A DNA stretch of 64,000 nt, from the NCBI RefSeq assembly GCF_017872555.1, contig NZ_JAEDOX010000001.1, positions 1,426,001 to 1,490,000 of the forward strand. The letters are read 5' to 3'. Each line of letters opens with the position of its first letter. Positions within the stretch are counted from its first letter, which is position 1. This stretch comes from Ruegeria sp. HKCCSA071. Lineage in GTDB: Bacteria > Pseudomonadota > Alphaproteobacteria > Rhodobacterales > Rhodobacteraceae. The notes beneath the pieces are model-generated. The model was not told where the DNA came from. It saw nothing but the letters and a program-made list of their open reading frames with translations, and did no database searches. A program made the translations under genes and the position numbers. Below are positions 1 to 7,699 of this stretch, piece after piece.

Positions 1-324
1 AGCCGTCTGAGAAACCACGTCTTTCACGTGGATGCCGAGGAACTGGTGACAGGTAACATCCATTCGGTTGACCTGCCTGCTGACTTCCCAAAGCTGGTCT
101 ATGTCAGTTTCGACGTTGATGGGCTGGATCCATCACTGATGCCCGCCACCGGAACACCGGTGCCCGGAGGGTTGGGCTATTATCAGGCACTGCGGCTGGT
201 CGAACACGCGCTCAAGGGGCGCAGATGCGTGGGCTTCGACGTGGTCGAACTGGCCCCGGTCGGTAATGCCGCCTGGGATTTCACCACAGCTCAGATTGTC
301 TATCGCCTGATGGCCGCCTGTTAA
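1..324 (+). CDS. Ureohydrolase (agmatinase/arginase family), C-terminal fragment
   Basis: The frame is open to the first base, so the N-terminus lies outside the window. The fragment carries the family signature SFDVDGLDPSLMPATGTP; its D-x-D pair supplies ligands of the binuclear manganese centre in this family. The later stretch GFDVVELAP is the usual C-terminal acidic motif. Family members hydrolyse a guanidino or ureido C-N bond (agmatine, arginine, guanidinobutyrate, formiminoglutamate), releasing urea or formamide in the cytosol. The fragment cannot tell which substrate is used. It ends 3 bp inside the convergent HD-domain gene's stop region, leaving no room for a separate terminator. 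Confidence 0.85.
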   Translation, partial: SRLRNHVFHVDAEELVTGNIHSVDLPADFPKLVYVSFDVDGLDPSLMPATGTPVPGGLGYYQALRLVEHALKGRRCVGFDVVELAPVGNAAWDFTTAQIVYRLMAAC

Positions 325-911
325 TCCTCGGCAGTTTCGTTCAGCTCCATATGGCCTTCGCCCTTGCTCAGGATGCGGCGCAGCATGGGTTCAAAAAACT
401 CCAGCGGTTTCGTCGGGTAGTCTGGGTCAAACGCCTTCTGATCGTATTCATGGCAGAAATAGCGGCAGTCTTCCCAATGGGGGCTATCGCGATACTTGTC
501 GCGCGCGTTGCGGTCGCCGCCAAGGTGGTGGTTGTAGTAGTAGCCCTGAAACACGCAATGGTGTTTGAGTATCCAATAGGTTTTCTCACTGACATAGGGC
601 TTCATCATCGCCGCTGACAGCTCTCCATGGTTGTAGGGTGACAGAATATCGCCGGTATCGTGGATCAGAGCGGCGACCACCAATTCTTCATCCGCGCCAT
701 CCTCATAAGCCCGGGTCGCGGCCTGAAGGCTATGCTGATACCGGTTGATGGGATAGGGTGTCCATTCCTCGTTCAGCGACCGAATAGCGTCGAGGATGCG
801 ATCCGGCAAGGCAGCATTGTACGCCTCTTCATAATCCATAACGGCGTCCCAGTCGGCCTTGGTGGCATTCTCAAAACTGGTCCAGGTCGGTTTGTGGCGT
901 TTGTCCAGCAT
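321..911 (-). CDS. HD-domain metalloprotein, possible diiron oxygenase-like
   Basis: A 196-aa protein with the HD-superfamily order of metal ligands: His in YQHSLQAA, the HD pair in ALIHDTGD, His in NHGELSAA, His in LKHHCVFQG and a late Asp in CHEYDQKAFD. Six such ligands fit a dinuclear metal site. HD proteins of this arrangement include phosphohydrolases and the mixed-valence diiron oxygenases PhnZ, TmpB and MIOX; the sequence alone does not decide. I chose the ATG at 911 because AAAGGA lies 6 nt upstream; a longer frame reaches 998 without a ribosome site. It is divergent from a LysR gene, which may control it. No phosphonate gene is nearby. Confidence 0.75.
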   Translation of the reverse strand: MLDKRHKPTWTSFENATKADWDAVMDYEEAYNAALPDRILDAIRSLNEEWTPYPINRYQHSLQAATRAYEDGADEELVVAALIHDTGDILSPYNHGELSAAMMKPYVSEKTYWILKHHCVFQGYYYNHHLGGDRNARDKYRDSPHWEDCRYFCHEYDQKAFDPDYPTKPLEFFEPMLRRILSKGEGHMELNETAED

Positions 912-976
912 TGTTGATCCTTTGGTGTGCTTCCTGAAGTCGACAGTACTACGGGTTCTTCCTTCAAAAAAATAAA

Positions 977-998
977 TTGATTTTATCAGAATGATCAA
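977..998. promoter_or_regulatory. Candidate LysR operator
   Basis: In the 101-bp divergent gap between the HD gene and the LysR gene, TTGAT (977-981) and ATCAA (994-998) form an inverted repeat in AT-rich DNA. This fits the dyad-with-T-N11-A style of LysR sites. It is close to the start of the regulator, as expected for autoregulation. Single short dyad; modest support. Confidence 0.35.
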
Positions 999-1012
999 AA
1001 AATACTCTCAAC

Positions 1013-1846
1013 ATGCGGACCAAAGCCTTGGAAACTTTTCTATGTGTGGCTGAAACAGGTGGTTTTCATGCCGCTGCCCGTAAACTGAATGTGACTCAAA
1101 CGGCCGTCAGCGCGCGCATTCATCTGATCGAAGAAGAAACCGGCAGACCACTATTCACCCGCGGAGCCGGTGGCACTTCGCTGACCGAGTTTGGCCAACA
1201 ATTCAAACCGTATGCAGAACAAATACTGTCTCTTTGGGCCTTCGCGTCGCGCGATTTACCATTGCAGACACAAAACCGCCCAGCACTTCGGTTGGGTGGT
1301 CAGCTTAGTATCTGGGACCCTCTGCTTGTGGATCTGGCTGTTCGGTTCGAACAGCGCTTTGACAAACTGCTGCTGACACTGAATTACGACCACGATCTGA
1401 ACATGGTTGAAGCTGTGGCGACCCATGTGCTGGACGTGGCGATTACGCATGAAACGCCATCGGACCGACGTGTCACCTATCACGAGCTGGAACCGGAGCT
1501 TCTAACCCTCGTCAGAACCCCACAAACAGCAACAGCAGAAAAAGATCTGGTCTTCGTCAACCTTGAACTTGGTGAGATCTACCAGGATCACGTCAGATCG
1601 GCTGTACGACGCGCCTCAGGGCAGACCTTGTTTCTTGGCAATTGCATGATGGCGCTACGGTATGTCCTGCAAAGAGGCGGATGTGGCTACTTCCCCGATT
1701 ACGTCATTTCCCAACATCTGGCTTCGGGGGCTCTCGAACCGGTCGAAGACAGTGTTAGCCTGCCGCTGCCGATGTATCTGGTCGCCCGCGGTGATCACAA
1801 GGAATTTGACGACATTCGGTGTTGTCTGGAAGAACTTCGAGCCTGA
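1013..1846 (+). CDS. LysR-family transcriptional regulator
   Basis: A 277-aa LysR protein. The N-terminal winged helix-turn-helix covers about residues 1-60 (FLCVAETGGFHAAARKL, then NVTQTAVSARI, then a GRPLFTR wing), followed by the substrate-binding domain from about 90. It is slightly shorter than the usual 290-310 aa. It starts 101 bp from the divergent HD-domain gene, the standard arrangement for a LysR regulator and its target, so that gene is the likely target. No clear Shine-Dalgarno precedes the ATG. The gene ends 2 bp from the convergent lptF end. The effector is not predictable. Confidence 0.85.
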   Translation: MRTKALETFLCVAETGGFHAAARKLNVTQTAVSARIHLIEEETGRPLFTRGAGGTSLTEFGQQFKPYAEQILSLWAFASRDLPLQTQNRPALRLGGQLSIWDPLLVDLAVRFEQRFDKLLLTLNYDHDLNMVEAVATHVLDVAITHETPSDRRVTYHELEPELLTLVRTPQTATAEKDLVFVNLELGEIYQDHVRSAVRRASGQTLFLGNCMMALRYVLQRGGCGYFPDYVISQHLASGALEPVEDSVSLPLPMYLVARGDHKEFDDIRCCLEELRA

Positions 1847-1848
1847 AA

Positions 1849-2988
1849 TCAAGCGGGTGTTGGGATGACCTCGGACCCGCGCGCACGTTTCCGTAAAAGC
1901 GGGCGACCTGCGACAAGCAGAAAGCAACACGAAATCAGCACACCCATTATGGCGGGAAGGTAAAGCAGCGCCCAAAGCCTCGGGTCATCAATCACAACCG
2001 GGGACACAAACCCGCGAACGCCTTCAAGCAGTACAAGTATGGTAAATGCACCCAAAATCTGAGGCCACAATCCAAACCGTGAAAAGCTGCCCAGCATCAG
2101 GGTCGAATACCCCGCCAGCGACACCGCAATGCAAATAACTATCCAGGAAAAACGCTGGTGCAATTCTTCGATCAACTTACCCTGGCTGAACCCTTCGGTT
2201 TTTGAGATCGCATCACGGTCGAAGATCAGATCAGAGGTCGGAATGGCTTCGAGGCTGCGATGCGCCATTGGGCTTGTGTTCGTCAGCTCAGAGATGTCGT
2301 ATGATGCGTCCTGAAACAGGGTCGAGGACAGAACCCTGCCCACCTTGTTCAGGCGCAGCGCTACCCCGTCGACCATCACCAGATGAATTCCTGCGTCGTT
2401 GTTGACCAGATAGGCGGTCACGCTGGAATAGCTGACTGCGTTTTCCGGGTCGCGGCGATCCGATACGAAAACCTCGTGCAACGTACCGTCCAGATCGATG
2501 CCCCCGATGTAAACCGTAACATCTTCGGCGGGGTGCAGAAACTCACCTTCATTCAACAACTGCGCTGTCACATCTCCTGCAACTTCGGCTTGTCGGGTCT
2601 CCAGTTGTTCGACCGATGCAGGGCGCAGGAACACGCTGATGGCGGCCATCATCAGACCAGTGATCAAACCGAACAAAACAACGGCCCGCGCCAGTCGCCA
2701 CGGGCTTGACCCGGTTGCCAGCATCACTGTCATCTCGCTTTCGCGACTCAATCTGTTGGTCGCATAGACAGCAGCCGCAAATACAGCCATCGGCATAACC
2801 GTACGAACAAGTGTTGGCAGGGTAAGCGCGGTGAATTCAAGAAACACCATAGCGGACTGGCCACCGCTGATGACTTTGTCAAACAGGCTGACGGAACGGG
2901 TGATCCAGAACACACCCACCAGGACAAGGGTGAAGAAGCCGAATAAAACCAGCAATTGCCGCAGGAAATATCCATCAAAACGCGACAT
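1849..2988 (-). CDS. lptF: LptF/LptG-family lipopolysaccharide export permease
   Basis: A 379-aa inner-membrane protein of the YjgP/YjgQ family. LptF pairs with LptG and the LptB ATPase to extract LPS from the inner membrane and push it to LptC/LptA. Hydrophobic segments lie near residues 10-30, 50-75 and 100-120, and a second group near 285-370; a periplasmic beta-jellyroll domain sits between. The opening MSRFDGYFLRQLLVLFGFF and the segment RESEMTVMLATGSSPW are typical of rhodobacterial LptF. GAGGAT precedes the ATG. LptF normally lies next to lptG; here the gene stands alone, so it may be a paralogue or a relocated copy. Confidence 0.85.
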   Translation of the reverse strand: MSRFDGYFLRQLLVLFGFFTLVLVGVFWITRSVSLFDKVISGGQSAMVFLEFTALTLPTLVRTVMPMAVFAAAVYATNRLSRESEMTVMLATGSSPWRLARAVVLFGLITGLMMAAISVFLRPASVEQLETRQAEVAGDVTAQLLNEGEFLHPAEDVTVYIGGIDLDGTLHEVFVSDRRDPENAVSYSSVTAYLVNNDAGIHLVMVDGVALRLNKVGRVLSSTLFQDASYDISELTNTSPMAHRSLEAIPTSDLIFDRDAISKTEGFSQGKLIEELHQRFSWIVICIAVSLAGYSTLMLGSFSRFGLWPQILGAFTILVLLEGVRGFVSPVVIDDPRLWALLYLPAIMGVLISCCFLLVAGRPLLRKRARGSEVIPTPA

Positions 2989-3425
2989 GTATCCTCATCC
3001 GGCTGATTGCGTCGTGGCCGGACAATAAGTCAATCGCCCACCCAAGGAAACCTCGATTACCGCCTCAGAACCGACATCGGCGACAACCTAGTTACCCGGA
3101 CATGGGAAGGGCGCGCTCAACCACAAGCGCGCCCCATCCACAAGAGAGAAAAACAAAAAAAGCGTCATGTACCGAACGTGAGCGCCAACTCATAACAGTA
3201 GTAAGTAAAGCGGGATTCTAGTGATTGGTCTGTAACTTAGTTCACTATGGACCGGTCACATGAACACTCTTGCGGACAAGCACCCCAGCAAAAAGTTAAC
3301 GACATGTTAACGTCTTGTTTCCAACCCATTCACTGTTCTACCCACATAATGATACCTGTTGGTTATCGTGAATGTCCGTGACAGGACGATTGCGAAAACC
3401 AGCATCAGTTGGCAAAAAAGGTCCG
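2989..3425. other. Intergenic region with paired GTTAAC sites
   Basis: This 437-bp stretch lies between the lptF start and a small rightward ORF. I see no convincing gene; the short frame at 3007-3195 has no ribosome site and biased composition. The only structure is two GTTAAC hexamers separated by 5 nt (3295-3311), which read as an inverted repeat and could bind a regulator of the downstream small gene. It probably also holds the lptF promoter. Confidence 0.4.
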
Positions 3426-3644
3426 ATGGCAATGCATAAACCTTCGACATCAGAAGCCGCTGCACTTAATGCGCAATTACTGAAAAAGAGCGACTCGGAT
3501 TACGATGTCGCTATGTGGGCCGCGTGTGCATTGATGGCGCTCCACTCAAACAAGCCGGCGGTGTTTCAAGAATATCAGCATATGTGGGCTAAAAAACTGG
3601 ATGCCGTAGGTCCGCACGAAAATACAGGTGCCAACAAAAGATAA
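3426..3644 (+). CDS. Small hypothetical protein
   Basis: A 72-aa ORF starting MAMHKPSTSEAAALNAQLLK. The start at 3426 is preceded by AAAAAAGG at suitable distance; an upstream in-frame ATG at 3372 would give 90 aa but has no ribosome site. The product is soluble, with a central helical stretch (DYDVAMWAACALMALHS) and no signal peptide. I do not recognise the family. It stands alone between the lptF promoter region and tRNA-Trp, so context adds nothing. Real but uncharacterised is the more likely reading. Confidence 0.45.
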   Translation: MAMHKPSTSEAAALNAQLLKKSDSDYDVAMWAACALMALHSNKPAVFQEYQHMWAKKLDAVGPHENTGANKR

Positions 3645-3808
3645 TAACAGGGCACGATGGCCTCGCACCATTGTAGCAGTGTTGCCGAAGCCGATTCTGC
3701 GACCAGTAATAACCCAAGCGCGAATTGGCTGAAGACAGGCAAAGCGAACTCAAAGGCTGAAACCCGTTCACCCTTGGATATCACAACTGAGTATTCGGAC
3801 GATTTTAA

Positions 3809-3884
3809 TGGCAGGGGCAGCAGGGTTCGAACCCGCGACCTACGGTTTTGGAGACCGTCGCTCTACCAACTGAGCTATACCCCT
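3809..3884 (-). tRNA. tRNA-Trp (CCA anticodon)
   Basis: Read on the minus strand, the 76 nt fold as a full cloverleaf. The acceptor is AGGGGTA paired with TGCCCCT, the D arm has TAGCTCAGTTGGTAGAGC, the anticodon loop is CTCCAAA with anticodon CCA at 3849-3851, and the T arm is GGGTTCGAACCC. The discriminator is G and the 3' CCA is encoded (3809-3811). In many alphaproteobacteria this tRNA precedes secE-nusG; here no secE follows. Confidence 0.97.
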
Positions 3885-4025
3885 GTAGTGAGCCCCAGAT
3901 ATGCCAGCCGCGCGGCGGACTCAAGAGGCTTTTTCAGATTCCCACCCACGAAATGCCCGGACAAACAAGTTGCGCAAAACGCATGGTGCGCTAAGACAAG
4001 GACCGGTTAGCAGAAGGAACTCGGC

Positions 4026-4730
4026 GTGAACCTCCGTAAGAAGATTGCAGACAGTGAAGCTGTGCTAAACTGGGTGGCGCGTCGGATTGCAAACTATATT
4101 CGGCTGGTACACCGCAACACACGATGGCAGCGCATCGGCTATGACGAACTGGACCAATTGGCCGAACAGGGTGAGCCGGTCATCGTTGTTCTCTGGCACC
4201 AACGGCTGGCGCAGTCGCCCTATTTCTTCCCGCTGGACAAGGGGCGCATCTGTTCGATTACATCTTCTGCGCGGGCTGGCAGCATGGTGGGTCGCGTGCA
4301 GAAGCTGTTCGGAATGGACACGATTGCCATGTCCAGTCATCAACGCCACGTGGCATTGTCGCGCGAAGTGCTTGGCAAAATGAAACAGGGAATATCCATT
4401 GGCATAGCGGCAGACGGCCCCCGTGGGCCAGAGCGGGTTTTGTCGACGGTTCCGCTGGTTTGGGCGCGCGCATCGGGTAAACGTGTGTTTGGTATTACCT
4501 TTTCGGCGAAACATGGGCGCGAAGCAGGAACATGGGATCATCTTTTGATGCCCCGCCCATGGGGTAACCAGGGGGTGTTTCTGTGCCGGGAATGGACGGA
4601 AACAGTTCCGCGCAAAGCCAGTGAAGACGAAATCGAAACGCTGCGCCAAAGCCTTGAGCAGCATATGAACGATATCACGGCCGAGGCAGACCGAATGGTC
4701 GGGCGCGAGCCTTGGTCGCCTGACGCTTAA
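4026..4730 (+). CDS. DUF374 lysophospholipid acyltransferase-like protein
   Basis: A 234-aa protein of the DUF374 (lysophospholipid acyltransferase-like) family. His58 in VVLWHQRL stands where acyltransferases have their catalytic H-x4-D box, and ADGPRGP at about residues 129-135 is the family's second hallmark. Family members are thought to modify lipid A or lysophospholipids at the membrane; the exact acceptor is unknown. The GTG start has AGAAGGA about 8 nt upstream. Its stop overlaps the stop of the convergent moaD-like gene (they share TTAA at 4727-4730), so neither has a private terminator between them. Confidence 0.85.
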   Translation: MNLRKKIADSEAVLNWVARRIANYIRLVHRNTRWQRIGYDELDQLAEQGEPVIVVLWHQRLAQSPYFFPLDKGRICSITSSARAGSMVGRVQKLFGMDTIAMSSHQRHVALSREVLGKMKQGISIGIAADGPRGPERVLSTVPLVWARASGKRVFGITFSAKHGREAGTWDHLLMPRPWGNQGVFLCREWTETVPRKASEDEIETLRQSLEQHMNDITAEADRMVGREPWSPDA

Positions 4731-4972
4731 CCGCCTCTCAACCTTTGCATCAGATAGACTTCACTGCCCTCGGGAATTGGTTCGGTCAGTCCGGTCGCGA
4801 TCACGCGCCCGTCGACAGCGATAGACACGCCAGCGTCGATGGGTGCCTGAAGCTGCGGATGCGCACGCACGAGCGCGCGCAGCAACTCTCCGGTGGTTTT
4901 GGCCTCGACCTCAACCACCTGCTGACCCCCGGTCAGTGACCGGAGGCCGGACCAGAGGTGAACCTCAACCAT
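4727..4972 (-). CDS. MoaD/ThiS-family sulfur-carrier protein
   Basis: An 81-aa beta-grasp protein ending in the diglycine tail (QRLRGG) that is adenylated and thiocarboxylated in MoaD and ThiS. MoaD donates sulfur for the molybdopterin dithiolene. The start overlaps the end of the molybdenum-hydroxylase large-subunit gene by 8 nt, so the two are co-translated. That placement suggests a dedicated supply of cofactor sulfur for this hydroxylase rather than a thiamine role. It is the last gene of the dehalogenase/hydroxylase operon. Confidence 0.8.
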   Translation of the reverse strand: MVEVHLWSGLRSLTGGQQVVEVEAKTTGELLRALVRAHPQLQAPIDAGVSIAVDGRVIATGLTEPIPEGSEVYLMQRLRGG

Positions 4973-7220
4973 TGTCCTTGAGAGCGGCCAGAATACGTGG
5001 CGGCGACATCGGCAACCGCTTCATCCGCACGCCAGCCGCGTTGGACACAGCGTTGGCAATGGCGGCCAGTGGCGGCACGATACCCGTCTCACCCACACCG
5101 CGGACGCCAAACGGGTGGCCCGGATTCGGAACCTCGACGATCACGGTGTCGATCATCGGCAAGTCGCTGGCCACCGGGATGCGGTAGTCGAGAAAGATCG
5201 AGTTCTGCAAGCGACCGTCTTCACCGTAGATATATTCCTCGTTCAGGGCCCAGCCGATACCCTGCGCGGCACCGCCCTGATACTGGCCTTCGACATAGGT
5301 CGGATGGATCGCCTTGCCCGCGTCCTGAATGACCGTGTAGCGGGTCACACTGGTCTTACCGGTTTCCGGGTCAACCTCGGCATCCACGATGTGGGTGCCA
5401 AAGGACACGCCAGCACCTTCGGGGGTTGCCTCGAAATGACCCGAGATCGGACCACCGGTGCGGCCCATATCGGCGGTGATATCGGCCAGCGGCATCGGAT
5501 CGAAATCGCCTGCATTCGGCCCTGAGGGCACTGCACAGCCATTTTCCCATTTCACCGCATCAACCGGGATGCCCCATTTGGCCGCGGCCCGTTCGCACAG
5601 TTTCTCGACCGCGTGTCTCGCAGCCTTGATTGTCGCCAGCCCTGACGCGTAGGTCACGCGAGAGCCATGGCTTACGTCATTGTAGCCCAGTGTAGCCGTA
5701 TCGGCGATGGTCACCCGGATGTTTTCATACGGGATGCCCAGAACCTCGGCCGCCATCAGGGCCATCGACGCGCGCGAGCCACCGATATCAGGCGTTCCGA
5801 CCATCACCTGAGCCGAACCATCCTCGGATAAGGCAAGCGAAACGCTGGTCTCGCCACCATGGTTAAACCAGAAGCCACAGGAAATACCGCGCCCCTGCCC
5901 CGGCTTCAGCGGAGCCGAATAATGAGGATGTGCCTTGGCTGCTTCCAGCGTTTCGACAAGACCGATGCGCTCGTAGGTCGGTCCATAGCTGGCTTTCGTG
6001 CCCTCATGCGCGGCGTTCTTCAGGCGCACCTCAACGGGGTCGAGACCCAGCTTGTTGCACAACTCGTCAATCACGGACTCGACTGCAAAGGCACCCATCG
6101 GTGCACCCGGCGCGCGGTACGCTGCCTGCTTTGGGCGGTTGGCCATCACGTCATAGCCGATCTGCTTGACGTTGGTCAGGTTGTAGGGTGCGAAGGCACA
6201 CATGGCTGTCATGTCGCCCGGCGCGCCGGGAAAGGCCCCGCCCTGCAAACGGAAAATACCCTGAGCCGCCGAGATCGTGCCGTCTTTCTTCATGCCGATC
6301 TTGACGTCCATCGAGGCAGACGAAGTCGGACCAGTAGCCCGGAACACCTCGGACCGGGTCATCACAAGCTTGACCGGGCGATTGGCCTTACGGCTGAGCG
6401 CTAGTGCGACGGGCTCGATGAAAACGGTTGTCTTACCGCCAAACCCTCCGCCGATCTCAGACGCAGTGACGCGCAACTGCGAGGTTTCAATTCCCAGAAG
6501 CGCAGCACAGGTTTTCTGCGCAATCCAATGCCCTTGTGTCGTGCACCACAACTCACCCTTGCCGTCATTACCCAATATGGCCAGACAGGCGTGAGGTTCA
6601 ATATAACCCTGATGCGTCGCTTCGGTGACGAAACTATCTTCGATGATCAGATCAGCTTCGGCAAATCCGGCCTCGAGATCACCGTGACCACTTTCATGAT
6701 AACGGACAACGTTCGGGTGCATTCCTTCCGGCACGGAATAATCCGCCGCCCCTTCGCGGATCACGGGCGCATCCGGTGCCATCGCCTTATCCACATCGGT
6801 GACGTGGGGCAGAACTTCGTACTCGACCTCGATCAACTTGAGCGCGTCACGCGCCGCCAATGCTGAAGTCGCAGCGACCGCTGCAACTGCGTGCCCGTCA
6901 TATAGCGCTTTCTCACCGGCCATAACGTTTTCCAGAACGTTATAGAATTCACCTTCCAGACCGGGCTTGAACGGCACGTCAGCAAAGTCGGCGCGCGTCA
7001 CAACAGCTTTGACATCCTTGTGCGCCTCGGCTTTCGACGCATCAATTTTCACGATCCGCGCATGCGCATGTGGTGAGCGCAGGATCGCGCCATGCAGCAT
7101 TCCCGGGGCGTAGGCATCCGCACCGAATTTGGCGCGGCCGGTCACCTTGTCCAGACCGTCGGGACGGTTGGGGCGGGTGCCGACAAAAGTGAAGTCTGAT
7201 TTACGATCGTCCAGAGCCAT
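4965..7220 (-). CDS. Xanthine-dehydrogenase-family molybdenum hydroxylase, Moco subunit
   Basis: A 751-aa large subunit of the CoxL/XdhB type. It binds molybdopterin cytosine dinucleotide or similar and hydroxylates an aromatic or heterocyclic carbon with water as oxygen source. Visible motifs are GGGFGGK near residue 258, AYRAPGAP near 368 and GVGETGIVPPLAAIANAV near 706, where the Glu is the general base. The AYRAPGAP loop differs from the AYRCSFR loop of true CO dehydrogenase, so this is not a CO dehydrogenase. The start shares one base with the stop of the 2Fe-2S subunit gene. The substrate is not predictable from sequence. Confidence 0.93.
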   Translation of the reverse strand: MALDDRKSDFTFVGTRPNRPDGLDKVTGRAKFGADAYAPGMLHGAILRSPHAHARIVKIDASKAEAHKDVKAVVTRADFADVPFKPGLEGEFYNVLENVMAGEKALYDGHAVAAVAATSALAARDALKLIEVEYEVLPHVTDVDKAMAPDAPVIREGAADYSVPEGMHPNVVRYHESGHGDLEAGFAEADLIIEDSFVTEATHQGYIEPHACLAILGNDGKGELWCTTQGHWIAQKTCAALLGIETSQLRVTASEIGGGFGGKTTVFIEPVALALSRKANRPVKLVMTRSEVFRATGPTSSASMDVKIGMKKDGTISAAQGIFRLQGGAFPGAPGDMTAMCAFAPYNLTNVKQIGYDVMANRPKQAAYRAPGAPMGAFAVESVIDELCNKLGLDPVEVRLKNAAHEGTKASYGPTYERIGLVETLEAAKAHPHYSAPLKPGQGRGISCGFWFNHGGETSVSLALSEDGSAQVMVGTPDIGGSRASMALMAAEVLGIPYENIRVTIADTATLGYNDVSHGSRVTYASGLATIKAARHAVEKLCERAAAKWGIPVDAVKWENGCAVPSGPNAGDFDPMPLADITADMGRTGGPISGHFEATPEGAGVSFGTHIVDAEVDPETGKTSVTRYTVIQDAGKAIHPTYVEGQYQGGAAQGIGWALNEEYIYGEDGRLQNSIFLDYRIPVASDLPMIDTVIVEVPNPGHPFGVRGVGETGIVPPLAAIANAVSNAAGVRMKRLPMSPPRILAALKDNG

Positions 7221-7699
7221 TACGACGCCTCCCGCATCTCAGCCGCCGTATCCATTACGGCGCGAATGATCTTGTCATATCCAGTACAACGGCAGAGGTT
7301 GCCTGCCAGCCAATACCGCGTCTCTTCCTCGGTCGGGTTCGGGTTTTTCTCCAGCAACGACTTGGCCGCCACCAGAATGCCCGGCGTGCAGATGCCGCAT
7401 TGCAGGGCAGCGTATTCGATCATCTTCTTTTGCAGCGGATGCAGAATATCACCGTCGGCAATGCCTTCGACCGTTTCGATCTGCTTACCTTCAGCCTCGA
7501 CACCCAGCATCAGGCATGAACAGACCAGACGGCCATCAACGGTGACCGAACACGCGCCGCAATCGCCGGTGCCACACCCTTCTTTCGCACCAGTCAGGTT
7601 CAGCTTGTCGCGCAGACAATCCAGCAGAGTTTCACGCGGATCACACAGGTATTCGACCGCATCGCCATTCACGGTGGTTGTTACGTGAAACTTTTTCAT
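7220..7699 (-). CDS. Molybdenum hydroxylase 2Fe-2S subunit
   Basis: A 159-aa CoxS-type subunit with two 2Fe-2S clusters. The plant-type ferredoxin cluster uses Cys42, Cys47, Cys50 and Cys62; the C-terminal four-helix cluster uses Cys101, Cys104, Cys136 and Cys138 (CGICTPG and CRCTGY). It relays electrons from the molybdenum site to the FAD subunit. It overlaps the FAD-subunit gene by 4 nt (ATGA) and the large-subunit gene by 1 nt, the standard M-S-L order of this family. Confidence 0.95.
   Translation of the reverse strand: MKKFHVTTTVNGDAVEYLCDPRETLLDCLRDKLNLTGAKEGCGTGDCGACSVTVDGRLVCSCLMLGVEAEGKQIETVEGIADGDILHPLQKKMIEYAALQCGICTPGILVAAKSLLEKNPNPTEEETRYWLAGNLCRCTGYDKIIRAVMDTAAEMREAS

Noticed and set aside
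321-911. Naming the HD protein PhnZ or TmpB
   Set aside because: No phosphonate genes or TmpA/PhnY partner nearby, and the substrate residues cannot be assigned from sequence alone.
3657-4010. 117-codon rightward frame across the tRNA
   Set aside because: It runs through tRNA-Trp on the opposite strand and has no ribosome site or protein-like features.
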